The notes beneath the pieces are model-generated. The model had not been told where the DNA came from. It saw nothing but the letters and a program-made list of their open reading frames with translations, and ran no database searches. From Arthrobacter sp. Soil782 (lineage in GTDB: Bacteria > Actinomycetota > Actinomycetes > Actinomycetales > Micrococcaceae), in assembly GCF_001428435.1 (NCBI RefSeq), contig NZ_LMSO01000009.1, forward strand, positions 330,086 through 394,085: 64,000 nucleotides of DNA. Reading direction: 5' to 3'. This document shows, in pieces, positions 18,680 through 28,854 of the stretch (position 1 is its first letter; every line of letters starts with the position of its first letter). Made by a program: the position numbers and the translations under genes.

Positions 18680-19963
18680 TCACGCCTGCTGCGAGGTCCA
18701 CTCTGCCCAGGTCAGGTTCCAGTCGCCAAAGCCGTCCCAGACCTGCACGGGACCGGTGTCCGTATTGCGGATCTCAAGCATGTCGCCCGGGCCGAACATG
18801 TCATAGAAGTACTTGGCACCTTCTGGACTCATGCCCACACAACCGTGCGAAACGTTCAGCTCACCCAGAATCGGTAGAGCGGCCGGAAGCGCCTCATGAA
18901 CAAACGCGCCACCGTTTGAGATGCGGCTTGCGTAGTTCACTTCGGTCGGCTCGTAGTAGGCAGGATCCCCCGGCTTCAAACCAATGGACTCCGCAGTGAA
19001 CTTGGTCCGCTCGTACTGTTCCATCACGGTGTAGAACCCGAAGAAGGATGGCCATTCCTCAGTGCCGAGCGTCACGGGGAAGGTTTTCTCCAGCTTGCCG
19101 TCGATGAAGACCTGCATCTGCTTGGTGGCATTGTCCACCACAGCCAGGCGGTCATTGTGGGTGGAGAAAGACCACGTGTCGTTGAAGTTGCCGATCATCC
19201 CGTTGCCGAAATCAACACCGAACAACTGCACATCAACGGTGATGGTGCTGTTCGGATCCCAGTACTCCTGAGCCCGGTAGCGCACCTCTGAATCGTTCAG
19301 CCAATAGAACGCACCCTCCTGGCCGGACGTGCTGGTGATCGTGATGGCCTTTTCGACCGCATCCTTGTTGATCACCGGCTCGCTGAACGTGATCTCGATC
19401 GTCTGGCCGGTCCCAACAGTGGACCCTGGAGCCGGATACATCCATGCATTGGCCTCATTCTCCGGCTGAACGGTGGTGAACGTCTGCTCCTGCTGGTGCT
19501 CTCCGCCGGCCGTATCGACAAGAACGAACTCGAACGCATACTCCGTGGCAAACGAGAGCGGCCCGTCGGCCTTCCAGGAGGAGCCATCCTCCGACACCGT
19601 TCCTGCAACCGGCTCGCCGCCGTCCACGGGTTCAAGCGACACATCCTGAATGGTCGCCTCCTCCACCCGGATCTCCGGAAGCGTGACCGGGTTCACCGCT
19701 ACCGCACCGTCCGTCGGCGTCACACCGAACGTGAATTCCTCAGCAACCGCCGTTTGCTCAGCTTCTGGTTCCCCGGAAGAGGAAGCGGCGGAAGACGGAG
19801 CGGACGACGGCGCTGCCGCCTGCTCATTGCCGAAGTTAGCCCAACTCGGCGCAGTAATGGCACCCACAGCACCGCCACCGACAACCAGCAGCCCACCGAC
19901 AATCAGCGCACCGATTTTCCAGCCGCGCCGCCGCGACTGGTTCCCGTCGGAGAGATTCGACAT
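18680..19963 (-). CDS. Membrane-anchored L,D-transpeptidase with Ig-like domains
   Basis: Makes 3-3 cross-links in peptidoglycan. The 427-residue protein has a short basic N-terminus, one membrane segment at about 17-38, and a Ser/Ala/Pro linker. Two Ig-like domains follow (the second with ITFSEPVINKDAVEKAI), then the YkuD catalytic domain. The catalytic signature is SHGCVGMSPEGAKYFYD near residue 380, with the upstream His in FVHEALPAAL. The domain order matches mycobacterial LdtMt1/2 types. The ATG at 19963 is preceded by GCAGGG. It stands alone, upstream of the 3' end of ahcY. Other wall-related genes in the window (LCP, FemAB-like) fit an envelope role. Confidence 0.9.
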   Translation of the reverse strand: MSNLSDGNQSRRRGWKIGALIVGGLLVVGGGAVGAITAPSWANFGNEQAAAPSSAPSSAASSSGEPEAEQTAVAEEFTFGVTPTDGAVAVNPVTLPEIRVEEATIQDVSLEPVDGGEPVAGTVSEDGSSWKADGPLSFATEYAFEFVLVDTAGGEHQQEQTFTTVQPENEANAWMYPAPGSTVGTGQTIEITFSEPVINKDAVEKAITITSTSGQEGAFYWLNDSEVRYRAQEYWDPNSTITVDVQLFGVDFGNGMIGNFNDTWSFSTHNDRLAVVDNATKQMQVFIDGKLEKTFPVTLGTEEWPSFFGFYTVMEQYERTKFTAESIGLKPGDPAYYEPTEVNYASRISNGGAFVHEALPAALPILGELNVSHGCVGMSPEGAKYFYDMFGPGDMLEIRNTDTGPVQVWDGFGDWNLTWAEWTSQQA

Positions 19964-20120
19964 GCTCTATACCCTGCCTGCTAGTTGCTGTCCAGTTGCC
20001 ATTTTACGCGCGAGTACCCGGCAGCTCCGGCTGGACACACTTCGGTCCGGTTACGATTCCCGGCCGTACGCCACTGTGCCTGGTTGCCGGCAACGTCCGT
20101 AACCTGTTGCTCGCCGTAGC

Positions 20121-20150
20121 GTCAGTAAGACGCCGCAACGTCAGTAAGAC
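20121..20150. repeat. 11-bp direct repeat downstream of ahcY
   Basis: GTCAGTAAGAC occurs twice, at 20121-20131 and 20140-20150 (19 bp apart), directly after the ahcY stop codon. The remaining 19964-20120 should carry the L,D-transpeptidase promoter; I see no clear terminator. Confidence 0.7.
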
Positions 20151-20155
20151 TGCGC

Positions 20156-21634
20156 TCAGTAGCGGTAGTGATCCGATTTGTACGGCCCGGCCACATCAAC
20201 ATCGAGGTACTCGGCCTGACCCTTGGACAGCTCAGTCAGCTCAACACCCAAGGCGTCAAGGTGCAGCCTGGCAACCTTCTCATCAAGAATTTTGGGCAGC
20301 ACGTACACCTGCTTGTCGTACTCCGGCGATCCGTCTTCCCGCACCTGACCGTGCTTGCTGAAAAGCTCGATCTGCGCGATGGTCTGATTCGCAAACGAGT
20401 TGCTCATGACAAACGACGGGTGACCGGTAGCGTTGCCCAGGTTGAGCAGGCGCCCCTCCGACAGCATGATGATGCTGCGCTGCTTGTCAGTCCCCTGATC
20501 GAATACCCACTCGTGAACCTGAGGCTTGATTTCCACCTTGGCGACGCCCGGCACGCGAGCCAGGCCCGCAATGTCGATCTCATTGTCGAAGTGACCGATG
20601 TTTCCCACGATCGCCTGATGCCTCATGGCCTGCATGTGGTGCGCCATGATGACGTCCTTGTTGCCTGTGGTGGTGATGAAGATGTCACCCACCGAAAGCA
20701 CCGATTCAAGCTTGGCCACCTGGTAGCCGTCCATCACTGCCTGCAGTGCACAGATCGGATCGATTTCGGTCACGATCACACGCGCACCCTGGCCGCGAAG
20801 TGCCTCAGCCGCACCCTTGCCGACATCGCCATAACCACAGACGACGGCGACCTTCCCACCAATGAGGACATCGGTGGCACGGTTCAGGCCGTCCGGCAGC
20901 GAGTGGCGAATACCGTACTTGTTGTCGAACTTCGACTTTGTCACGGAGTCATTGACGTTGATCGCCGGAAACAGGAGCTTGCCCTGCTCGGCCAGCTGGT
21001 ACAGGCGGTGAACGCCGGTGGTAGTTTCCTCGGTGACACCCTGGATGGATGCGCCAATGCGCGTCCAGCGCTGGGGATCCTCGGCCAGGGAGGAACGCAG
21101 AACATCGAGGAAGACGACGTACTCGTGCGAGTAATCGACGTCATCTTCGGCCGGCGCAGCGGGTACCGCTCCGGCTGCCTCAAAATCCACACCCTTGTGC
21201 ACGAGCATCGTGGCGTCGCCGCCGTCGTCGAGAATCATGTTGGGCTCGGCGTCAGGCCACTGCAGGATCTGCGTGGTTGCCCACCAGTACTCCTCCAGAG
21301 ACTCGTTCTTCCAGGCGAAGACCGGCACACCGGCCGGCTCTTCAACCGTTCCACGCCCGACGACGATGGCCGCTGCCGCTTCATCCTGCGTTGAGAAGAT
21401 GTTGCAGGACGCCCACCGGACTTCCGCACCGAGAGCCGTCAGCGTCTCGATCAGGACCGCCGTCTGGACTGTCATGTGCAGGGAACCGGCAATGCGGGCC
21501 CCCTTGAGCGGCTGGCTCTCGCCGAACTCACGCCGCAGTGCCATCAGCCCGGGCATCTCGTGCTCTGCAAGCCGGATCTGGTGACGACCGGCTTCTGCTA
21601 GGGAGAGGTCGGCTACCTTGAAGTCAAACGTCAT
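20156..21634 (-). CDS. ahcY: Adenosylhomocysteinase
   Basis: Hydrolyses S-adenosylhomocysteine to adenosine and homocysteine with tightly bound NAD, pulling methylation reactions forward. From the ATG at 21634 the protein is 492 residues, the usual length for the family. Motifs include [50 protein letters not shown] (active site Lys/Asp), [15 protein letters not shown] (NAD site) and the C-terminal PYKSDHYRY, which binds NAD in the neighbouring subunit. The frame is open further upstream, but that part is Trm112 read in another frame. The ATG overlaps the Trm112 stop (ATGA), so the two are translationally coupled. Confidence 0.96.
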   Translation of the reverse strand: MTFDFKVADLSLAEAGRHQIRLAEHEMPGLMALRREFGESQPLKGARIAGSLHMTVQTAVLIETLTALGAEVRWASCNIFSTQDEAAAAIVVGRGTVEEPAGVPVFAWKNESLEEYWWATTQILQWPDAEPNMILDDGGDATMLVHKGVDFEAAGAVPAAPAEDDVDYSHEYVVFLDVLRSSLAEDPQRWTRIGASIQGVTEETTTGVHRLYQLAEQGKLLFPAINVNDSVTKSKFDNKYGIRHSLPDGLNRATDVLIGGKVAVVCGYGDVGKGAAEALRGQGARVIVTEIDPICALQAVMDGYQVAKLESVLSVGDIFITTTGNKDVIMAHHMQAMRHQAIVGNIGHFDNEIDIAGLARVPGVAKVEIKPQVHEWVFDQGTDKQRSIIMLSEGRLLNLGNATGHPSFVMSNSFANQTIAQIELFSKHGQVREDGSPEYDKQVYVLPKILDEKVARLHLDALGVELTELSKGQAEYLDVDVAGPYKSDHYRY

Positions 21635-21870
21635 AGTGATGGGGATTCCTCTGCTGGAGAAGCGGGCGTCGGAGTAGGTGCGGAAACGTTCTCCGCTGCC
21701 CTGAGTTCGGGACGAAGCAGCACGGGGATGGATTCGTCGATGGGGTATTCCACATAGTTGCCTGCTGCATCCGGAGCTGACGAGCGCAGCGCCTCCCCCT
21801 CCTGCACCAGTGCGGATCCGGTCACGGGGCACCGAAGGATAGCCAACAGATCAGAAGAGATATTGGGCAA
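21631..21870 (-). CDS. Trm112 family protein
   Basis: The 79-residue protein has the Trm112 core: [14 protein letters not shown] at the N-terminus and [14 protein letters not shown] in the middle, followed by a Pro/Ala/Glu tail. Bacterial members retain only part of the zinc knuckle (here a single RCP Cys). Eukaryotic Trm112 activates methyltransferases; a coupled position before ahcY, which clears the methylation by-product SAH, suits such a role, but this is inference. The start is probably the TTG at 21870, with AAAGG about 10 nt upstream. Confidence 0.85.
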   Translation of the reverse strand: MPNISSDLLAILRCPVTGSALVQEGEALRSSAPDAAGNYVEYPIDESIPVLLRPELRAAENVSAPTPTPASPAEESPSL

Positions 21871-22015
21871 CGGGATGCAGCCTTTCGAAGATTCCGGATG
21901 GCGTGCGGGGCAGCAACAGCTGTGACACGTGGTGCGGTACTACAAGGGTATCGCGCAGTGCATCAGCACCGGGAATCCGTGTGGATAGTGCTCACAACTG
22001 ACAGTGCCCCGTGCC

Positions 22016-22423
<408 letters not shown>

Positions 22424-22478
22424 GACTGATCAGCCTACCGTGTCCCGTGCCAGTGATGCAGCAGGAACGGGTTCGGAC

Positions 22479-22484
22479 TAGAGT
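22479..22484 (+). promoter_or_regulatory. -10 element of leaderless zincin-like gene
   Basis: TAGAGT, then 6 nt, then the ATG at 22491; no Shine-Dalgarno. Confidence 0.5.
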
Positions 22485-22490
22485 TTCAGC

Positions 22491-22979
22491 ATGCGGGATA
22501 GCTCCTTTTCCATTCGTCCGGCAGTACCGGAAGGGCCTGTCGGCGAACAGTCCCGGTACGCCCGCCGGCGGCGTGATCGCCACGGCAGAGGCCTGCGCGG
22601 TGAGCTCATCCCGTCACACCTGCCCGGGTCCCGCACCCGCTCCGAACGGTTCGAGGACTGGGTCCTGGAATCCGCACAGCGTCTGGAACGGTTGTGGGGC
22701 GGCAGGATCCAGGACGTCCAGATCCTCGTCCTCGAAATCCCTGACGGCCTGGAGCAGATGGCCCCTGAAACCGTCCGCGGGCTACTGGGCACCTCCACTC
22801 CCGCCGCTGACAGGCAGCCTGCCACCATTACGGTGTTCCGCCACCCCATCGAAATGACCGCGAAGGGCTACGTCCCCGCCAACGAACTGGTGCATGACGT
22901 GGTGGTCGAGCAGATGGCCGAACTGTTGGGCATGGCACCCGAAGCGGTAGACCCCGCCTACGGCCGCTCCCGGGCCTGA
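22491..22979 (+). CDS. Metallopeptidase-family (PF06262, zincin-like) protein lacking HExxH
   Basis: The 162-residue protein has a basic N-terminus with RYARRRRDRHGRGLRG, then FEDWVLESAQRL and the core IQDVQILVLEIPD. TITVFRHPIEMTAK precedes the helix where catalytic members have HExxH. Here that helix reads VVVEQMAELLGM, so both His and the Glu of the zinc site are replaced (EQxxE). The fold assignment is good, but a peptidase function is unlikely. It is alone on the plus strand between DUF3499 and DUF5719. The ATG at 22491 fits the leaderless spacing. Confidence 0.8.
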   Translation: MRDSSFSIRPAVPEGPVGEQSRYARRRRDRHGRGLRGELIPSHLPGSRTRSERFEDWVLESAQRLERLWGGRIQDVQILVLEIPDGLEQMAPETVRGLLGTSTPAADRQPATITVFRHPIEMTAKGYVPANELVHDVVVEQMAELLGMAPEAVDPAYGRSRA

Positions 22980-23016
22980 AAGGCGAGCTGCACAACCCAG
23001 CGGCGAAAGAATCCGG

Positions 23017-24657
23017 CTAGAATCCGATATTCACCGAAACGCTCTGCTGGCCTGCACTGCCCGCAGGAATGGGAGCTACGGAAATTCCGGGAGTATCGCC
23101 GTCGAGCGTTGTCACCTGCGCACCATAGGCAGGGTCACCGGAGACGCCGATCAGCACAGCAACCGTCTCCTTGCCGAGATCAGCAGCAGGCACCGTCAGG
23201 GTGGTGCCGCCTGCGACGTCGAACACTTGCTCTTCGCCGAGGACACCCTCCGCCGTGACCGGAAGAAGGCGAACCTCCGCCCGGCCGGTGGGCGCACTGA
23301 AGACATAGGCTGCGTCCGCTCCGGTAGGTAACGTCGACACGTGCTGGCTTCCGAGGCGCACGGCGGACGGGACCTGCGCCAGGTCGATCGGTTCTTCCGG
23401 TTCAGTACCGCGGACAACCCTGGCCGATGCGGAAATCAGTACGTCGGAACTGATGACAGCCGAATAGTTCCCCTCGGGCAGCGACTCCAGCGGGATCGAG
23501 GTGACCGAACCGGCCGCCGCCGTAACAACGCCGCCGCCGGGCAACTCCACCTCACCGTTTGGTCCGAACACACGGACATCCAACACAGCATCCGTTCCAC
23601 CCGGCACCGCAACCTGCAGCGACGGCCCGGCACCGGCGTAGCCCTCCTGCGCGATGATCGGATCCATCACATCCGGCGCCTGAATCTGGATGCCCGGAAC
23701 AAACTGCGATGAAGCGCTCGGCGCCGAGGCCTGGATCAGTTCCACCCCGCCGGGAGTCAGTCCGCGCAACATGCTCTGCTGGATGAATCCGCTGATCCGC
23801 CCGCCATCGCTGCGTACGCGAATGGCCACGTTCTCCTCATTCGCCGCAAGGCCGGCAACCACTATCGACTCCGACTCACCGGGAGCAATGAGAATCCCCC
23901 GGCCGCCCGGAGCGTCAACCACGCCCTCGGACCCGTACAGGTCCAGGTTGACGGTTGCAGGCGACTGCGACGGATTGTGCAGGTTCAGCACCGCCGTTGC
24001 ACCCACCGTGGTCACTGCGCCGACCAGCCAGAAATCGTTCGACGGAACCTGACAGTGCGCTACCGCCAGGCCCGAAAGATCTCCATCCGTCGCGGTATAG
24101 GTAAACCCGGCCCCGGCAGTAGCACGCTGCTCCCCCAGAGCCTGGGCACGCAACACGGCCGCACCCTCGACTGCCTGCCCGGAGACAACCCCCGCTACGC
24201 GATTGGTCAGGCCGTCCTCATTGCTGACCTGCGGGTCCTCCTGCTCGGACTCGGGCACCTGATCGGCAAGAACCGCCAGCGGATCGCCACCGCCCAACGG
24301 AGTGATCGACGAGCCCGGAACAGTTCCGCCCAAATCGCTCAAAGTCATGGCGCTGACTCGGTTACGGGCGGTCTCAGACACCGGACTGAACTCCGGATCG
24401 CCGCCGTCCACAGTGCCCTCAAGCAGCCGCAACGATTCCGGGCATACGGCCGAATACTCCCCCGCCGGCACCGCCGCCGTCGGCACCGGGAACGTTACTG
24501 CCGCGCCCTCAATGTTCTGCACAATGCTCGCCCCGGCCAGCACGCCCGTTGCAGAAACCAGTACGACGCCGGCAGCAACCCCCGCTGCACCGCGCACCCA
24601 AGTGCCGTTTCGTTTGGCAGGCACGGCCGTCTCGCTAACCTTCTTGGTTGCGCTCAT
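23017..24657 (-). CDS. DUF5719 family membrane-anchored extracytoplasmic protein
   Basis: The 546-residue protein has a basic lead (SATKKVSETAVPAKRNG) and a membrane segment at about 24-46. About 500 residues of beta-rich, Gly/Val/Ala-rich sequence face outward, with recurring short motifs such as PGESESIVV and LNLHNPSQSPATV. No catalytic motif is visible. It starts 2 nt after the stop of the large glycosyltransferase, so they form one unit with whiB. The constant link to that glycosyltransferase suggests a partner in building a surface glycan, which is inference. Confidence 0.82.
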   Translation of the reverse strand: MSATKKVSETAVPAKRNGTWVRGAAGVAAGVVLVSATGVLAGASIVQNIEGAAVTFPVPTAAVPAGEYSAVCPESLRLLEGTVDGGDPEFSPVSETARNRVSAMTLSDLGGTVPGSSITPLGGGDPLAVLADQVPESEQEDPQVSNEDGLTNRVAGVVSGQAVEGAAVLRAQALGEQRATAGAGFTYTATDGDLSGLAVAHCQVPSNDFWLVGAVTTVGATAVLNLHNPSQSPATVNLDLYGSEGVVDAPGGRGILIAPGESESIVVAGLAANEENVAIRVRSDGGRISGFIQQSMLRGLTPGGVELIQASAPSASSQFVPGIQIQAPDVMDPIIAQEGYAGAGPSLQVAVPGGTDAVLDVRVFGPNGEVELPGGGVVTAAAGSVTSIPLESLPEGNYSAVISSDVLISASARVVRGTEPEEPIDLAQVPSAVRLGSQHVSTLPTGADAAYVFSAPTGRAEVRLLPVTAEGVLGEEQVFDVAGGTTLTVPAADLGKETVAVLIGVSGDPAYGAQVTTLDGDTPGISVAPIPAGSAGQQSVSVNIGF

Positions 24658-24659
24658 TG

Positions 24660-27600
24660 TCAGCTGCCGGCCCTTCCGCTGCTCAGGGCAGATTCGCGTT
24701 CAGGCGGGTCGATCGGGTCGGACAAGTCAGCCGCGCCGGACGCGCCAGTCGCGCCGGACGAGTCAGCAGTCACAGGCACAGCCGCAGAAGTCACGGGCGC
24801 ATCAGGTTCCGCCGCCCGCCGCCCGCTCGACGACACCGGAACCGCTGCCGTACGGTTACGGCCCTGCGGCACGTGGACAAAGCGGGGGCGCGCAGGAATC
24901 GGAACGGCCAGCAGAACAGTCAAGCTGAACACAATTGCTTGCGCAATGCCGGCCCACGGTTCCCATGCCGTGACGTAGTGCACTTCAAGATCGCCTCCGG
25001 CAGCAGGCAATGCAAACGCCTGATTCCACCCGGTAGACGCCGGTTCCAGCCGTTCACCGTTGAGGGTCGCTTCCCAGCCGGGCTCGGACCGCTCATTCAG
25101 GACCAGCATTCTGCCCTCAGGGCCTGCCGGAATTGTGCCCGAAGCGGTCGTGGCGCCGGAGTCGAGCACGCTCAGGGTTGAGCCCGATTCATCAACAATG
25201 CGAAGTCTGCCCACCTGTGCCTCGGCTGCCGAATTACCGGAAGCGGACATCTCTACCCGCCACAACCAGCCGGCCTCCGTGTTGCCCACCGACACAAGTC
25301 CGGGAACAGAATCGATCTGGCTAGCGAGGACTTCAGCCGCTGAACCCGACTGCTGCAGCACAACAAAACCCACCCCAAGCCGCTCCAGTTCCTCGCGCGG
25401 GTCCACACCGGTGCCGGCCACCAGGGTGGCCACGGTACGCCGCACGTCGGCTGCGGCGTCGTCGTCCTCACGCAGTTTGGCGTTCAGCAGTGAACCGTGA
25501 AGCTGACGGGCAGAGTAGATCTGGGAGAGAGCATCGAGCGTGGTGCCGCCGCCCCGCATGAGCGCGGCGCTGACATTACTGTCGCCGTCGACATTCATCA
25601 CCAGCGTGGTGCTGCGCTGCCCGCTGGTACCGCGGTCAGCGGCGGTCGCCGGAAGTGTACGGGGTGCACTCGGCACCACTGCCTGCTCGGTTCCGAAACT
25701 GGTCGCTTCCACCGCAGGATCCGGGGTACGCAGCTGCGGAACCAGCCAGACGGTCAGGCTAGTTGCCGGGCCCAGCGCCAGCACCAGGGCAGCGGCGGTC
25801 AACCAGGCCCGGGCACCTCGAACCGGCCTGCCGGAACGCCCGGACCTACCGGCACGCAGACGCTGCTGCAGCCATTCGCCGCCCAGCAGCGCAGCTGCCA
25901 GAAGCGCCAGCGAGACAATCGAGACCCACGGTCCGGTGAACGGTGTGATCAGGGATGATGAGCCGACGCCGGTCACCACCAGAGAACTCACTACGCTGCC
26001 GAGCAGTGCCAGCAACGCCAGCAGCCACAGCACGCGCGCAGCGGCCTTGGCCTTGCCGGGCAGGAAAAGCGCCGTTGCGGCAAGCAGCAGCACCGGCAGC
26101 CCAACGATCAGCGAAACAACAAGCGGCCACGGTCCCTCGAACAGGTCCGGAAACGCAGCAAGCCCGCCGAATGAGGGAAAAGCTACCGGATAGCCCAACA
26201 GTTGCTGCCACAGGGGCGCAGCGTTGAACGGCATCGGAAGGCCGGGGTCCCCAAAGACCGCCCAGGGACGGTCGAGTGTGGACGCCGCAAACGGAATGAA
26301 CAGGGCCAGCGGCGGCAGCAGCGCCCACCAGAGTGTCTTGGCACGGCGTCGCGCAACCAGGGTGATCAGCACAACAGCGAGCACAAAAAACAGCAGCAGC
26401 GACGGAGCAGACGCAGTCACCACGGCAAGCATCAGGCCCGCCGCAGCAGCCGCCGTCCAGCTTGGAACACCGTTGATGCCCGGCTTGAGCATCAGCTGTA
26501 GTGAACGCTGGCGCCTGGAGGAGTCAACGGCGTCGTTGGTCTGTGATCCGGGCCTACCGGGAGCCTGCCCCACTGCGCGGATGAGCGCCAGCGCAACCAG
26601 CGGCAACAGGAGGTGCACCAGGAGTGCGCCGAGCCTTCCGCTACCGGTTGCAACCTCAAGGACCGGCAGCGATCCCCAGAAGAACGCAGCCCACAGCCGA
26701 AGCGAACGGCTGCGCACAAAAGCACCCGATCCAAACCAGGCACTCAATCCAGCCAACGGCGCAGCACACAGCATCAGCACGACGACGGCCACGTTGCCGT
26801 TGCCGAATCCCAGTACCGATAGCAGCCACAACACATAGCTGAATGGATCTCCGTGCCCGGCGAATCCTGCACCGAGATCAATCCACCAGCGCGATCCATT
26901 GGCCCAGATCTCGGCAAGATCTGTTGACAGCGGCAGGAGGGAACCGCCCGCCAGCGCTGAGGCACCGATGAAACGGTGCAGCGCGACCAGTGAAACACCG
27001 AGCAGCACTATCGCCGCGGCAATGGCACCCCAACCCGCCCAGATCCGGGAGGGGCCTTCCAGTGCTGCGAAGTCGTCGTTCGCATCGCCCGAGGGTACGT
27101 CCACAGCAGTGCTCTGGGCGTAGGACTCGTCTTCGAGTCCGCGTGCTGAAAACGCCTCCACCACTGACTTCCGGTGTGACCACACCTCCCTGCGATCGGT
27201 CCGCAACGCACGCACCACTGACCGCGGCAGCCGCCTGGTCCGGGCGGCTGATCGACGGGACCGGTACAAATCGAAGGGCTTCAGCACGGCAGCAATGCTG
27301 GCGCTGAGCTGGCCCACGCCGTACCCCGGGTCCTTTGCCAGCAAACCGAGAATCAGGCGGGCGAACCCGCCCAACACGGCACCGGCCGCCAGGAAGGGCA
27401 CCTTCCACAGCGTTGCGTGCTTGAGGCGCAGATACACTTCGGCACGCCGCGCAGCGCCGAGGGTTGCCGCATGGTTGTCCCGTGAGCCGGCATGACGCAA
27501 AACCGCACCCGGAGCCACCACTACACGGTGACCGGCCAGGCGGTTGCGCCAGCAGAAGTCGACGTCGTCTCCGGTACCGGGAAGGGCTGGGTCAAAACCA

Positions 27601-28196
27601 CCCAGCTTGTCCCACACATCACGGCGGATCAGCATGCCTGCCGAGTTGACGGCAAACATGTCACTGCGGACGTCATACTGGCCCTGGTCCAGTTCGTCGA
27701 CGTCGATCAGGGTGAGCCGCTCAGCCCACCGGCTGATGGACAGCCCAACATCCACCAGCTTGCGCCGATGCTCCCACTCAACCTGCTTGGCACCGGCAAC
27801 GGTCACGGAGGGCGCCAGCTCGACTGCTCGAAGGAGCTGCTCAAGCGCCGTCGGTTCGGGAGCTGAATCATCATGCAGAAGCCAGATCCAGTCGTGAACC
27901 CCGCTAACGGGATCGGAACTGTCAGGTTCCGACCGGCGGCTGGAAGGAATCTCGGCAAGCCCTGTACGGACGGCAGCACCGAAGCCGCCGCGCCCGGAGG
28001 CGCCTACTACGGGCGAACCCACCGGAAGCTGCAGTTGCAGAAGAGACGCCGATTCATCAGATGAACCGGCGTCGACTCCTACGTGAAAGTCCGGGGGTCG
28101 GGTCTGCTGACCGAGTGCCTTGAGTGTGTCCGGAAGGTACTCGGCGCCGTTGTGGGCTACGACAACAGCTGTGACCCTTTGTTGCGGATGAATCAG
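24660..28196 (-). CDS. Large membrane glycosyltransferase, family 2, with probable CTG start
   Basis: The protein has a GT-A glycosyltransferase domain in its first 330 residues, then about ten or more membrane segments and an extracytoplasmic C-terminal region, 1178 residues in all. The usual start of a GT2 domain, VTAVVVAHNGAEYL, is encoded at residues 8-21. It is only included if translation begins upstream of the GTG at 28022, which would delete the first 58 residues. Upstream of that GTG there is no ATG, GTG or TTG before an in-frame stop. The best start is CTG at 28196, overlapping the whiB stop as CTGA. WLLHDDSAPEP (DxD-like) and TGDDVDFCWRNRLAGH are the donor and acceptor motifs. Acceptor and sugar are unknown. 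Confidence 0.85.
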   Translation of the reverse strand: MIHPQQRVTAVVVAHNGAEYLPDTLKALGQQTRPPDFHVGVDAGSSDESASLLQLQLPVGSPVVGASGRGGFGAAVRTGLAEIPSSRRSEPDSSDPVSGVHDWIWLLHDDSAPEPTALEQLLRAVELAPSVTVAGAKQVEWEHRRKLVDVGLSISRWAERLTLIDVDELDQGQYDVRSDMFAVNSAGMLIRRDVWDKLGGFDPALPGTGDDVDFCWRNRLAGHRVVVAPGAVLRHAGSRDNHAATLGAARRAEVYLRLKHATLWKVPFLAAGAVLGGFARLILGLLAKDPGYGVGQLSASIAAVLKPFDLYRSRRSAARTRRLPRSVVRALRTDRREVWSHRKSVVEAFSARGLEDESYAQSTAVDVPSGDANDDFAALEGPSRIWAGWGAIAAAIVLLGVSLVALHRFIGASALAGGSLLPLSTDLAEIWANGSRWWIDLGAGFAGHGDPFSYVLWLLSVLGFGNGNVAVVVLMLCAAPLAGLSAWFGSGAFVRSRSLRLWAAFFWGSLPVLEVATGSGRLGALLVHLLLPLVALALIRAVGQAPGRPGSQTNDAVDSSRRQRSLQLMLKPGINGVPSWTAAAAAGLMLAVVTASAPSLLLFFVLAVVLITLVARRRAKTLWWALLPPLALFIPFAASTLDRPWAVFGDPGLPMPFNAAPLWQQLLGYPVAFPSFGGLAAFPDLFEGPWPLVVSLIVGLPVLLLAATALFLPGKAKAAARVLWLLALLALLGSVVSSLVVTGVGSSSLITPFTGPWVSIVSLALLAAALLGGEWLQQRLRAGRSGRSGRPVRGARAWLTAAALVLALGPATSLTVWLVPQLRTPDPAVEATSFGTEQAVVPSAPRTLPATAADRGTSGQRSTTLVMNVDGDSNVSAALMRGGGTTLDALSQIYSARQLHGSLLNAKLREDDDAAADVRRTVATLVAGTGVDPREELERLGVGFVVLQQSGSAAEVLASQIDSVPGLVSVGNTEAGWLWRVEMSASGNSAAEAQVGRLRIVDESGSTLSVLDSGATTASGTIPAGPEGRMLVLNERSEPGWEATLNGERLEPASTGWNQAFALPAAGGDLEVHYVTAWEPWAGIAQAIVFSLTVLLAVPIPARPRFVHVPQGRNRTAAVPVSSSGRRAAEPDAPVTSAAVPVTADSSGATGASGAADLSDPIDPPERESALSSGRAGS

Positions 28197-28741
28197 ACCG
28201 CTCGCTTTCGTAAACGGCGGCGCTCACGCTCGGACAGTCCGCCCCAGATACCAAACCGCTCATCATTTTCCAGCGCATACTCCAGGCACTGCGACTTGAC
28301 GTTGCAGGAGCCGCAGACCTTCTTGGCATCCCGTGTGGAACCGCCCTTTTCAGGGAAGAACGCCTCCGGGTCCGTTTGAGCGCACAGTGCGTCAGCCTGC
28401 CAGCCCAGCTCGCCTTCATCATTGAAGTCGGAGCCGATGCCCGGAAGGCCAATCCATACCGCCTGGTCAACCCGCTCCGGGACAGCCTGACGGCGTGGTG
28501 CCGCTGCGGGCTCGGCATCGAGGAAATTCTCGACGCCGTCACCCTCGGTCAATGCCTCATGGGCCGCCAGGAAGGCGGTTGCCTCATTTTCAAGCGACGA
28601 AGTCTGTTGCCTGTACCGCTCAGCAGCGTCCGGATCTGCCGGATCGACGTACCAGTCCTGCGGAACGCCGCGCGATCCGTAGCGCGCAGACGCCTGGGCC
28701 GCGATGGACGTGCGGTCCTGAATGTGCTCTGCTTGCCCCAT
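28193..28741 (-). CDS. whiB: WhiB family iron-sulfur transcriptional regulator (WhiB2-like)
   Basis: WhiB proteins bind a [4Fe-4S] cluster and act with the main sigma factor. The four cluster cysteines are in ALCAQTDPEAFF, KVCGSCNVKSQC (CxxC plus C). They are followed by ERFGIWGGLSERERRRL, which holds the GIWGG turn and the basic DNA-binding tail. The ATG at 28741 has GGGAGG 5 nt upstream, giving 182 residues. That is longer than typical WhiB2/WhmD because of a polar lead of roughly 90 residues. Position next to the glycosyltransferase and DUF5719 matches mycobacterial whiB2. WhiB2 homologues control septation. A 14-bp palindrome lies about 114 nt upstream. Confidence 0.92.
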   Translation of the reverse strand: MGQAEHIQDRTSIAAQASARYGSRGVPQDWYVDPADPDAAERYRQQTSSLENEATAFLAAHEALTEGDGVENFLDAEPAAAPRRQAVPERVDQAVWIGLPGIGSDFNDEGELGWQADALCAQTDPEAFFPEKGGSTRDAKKVCGSCNVKSQCLEYALENDERFGIWGGLSERERRRLRKRAV

Positions 28742-28854
28742 ACCAGCCTCCCGGTGTAGCAGCTTCGGACAGAAACTAGTGTGGGAGATGTGCCTCCAGC
28801 AAGCCGCTGAGAAACCCCGAAATCCCGTCTGCCGAAGCAAATCCGATGACCTAA

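Noticed and set aside
21635-21832. Extended start for ahcY
   Set aside because: The extension overlaps Trm112 in another frame. ATG at 21634 forms an ATGA overlap and gives the normal family length.
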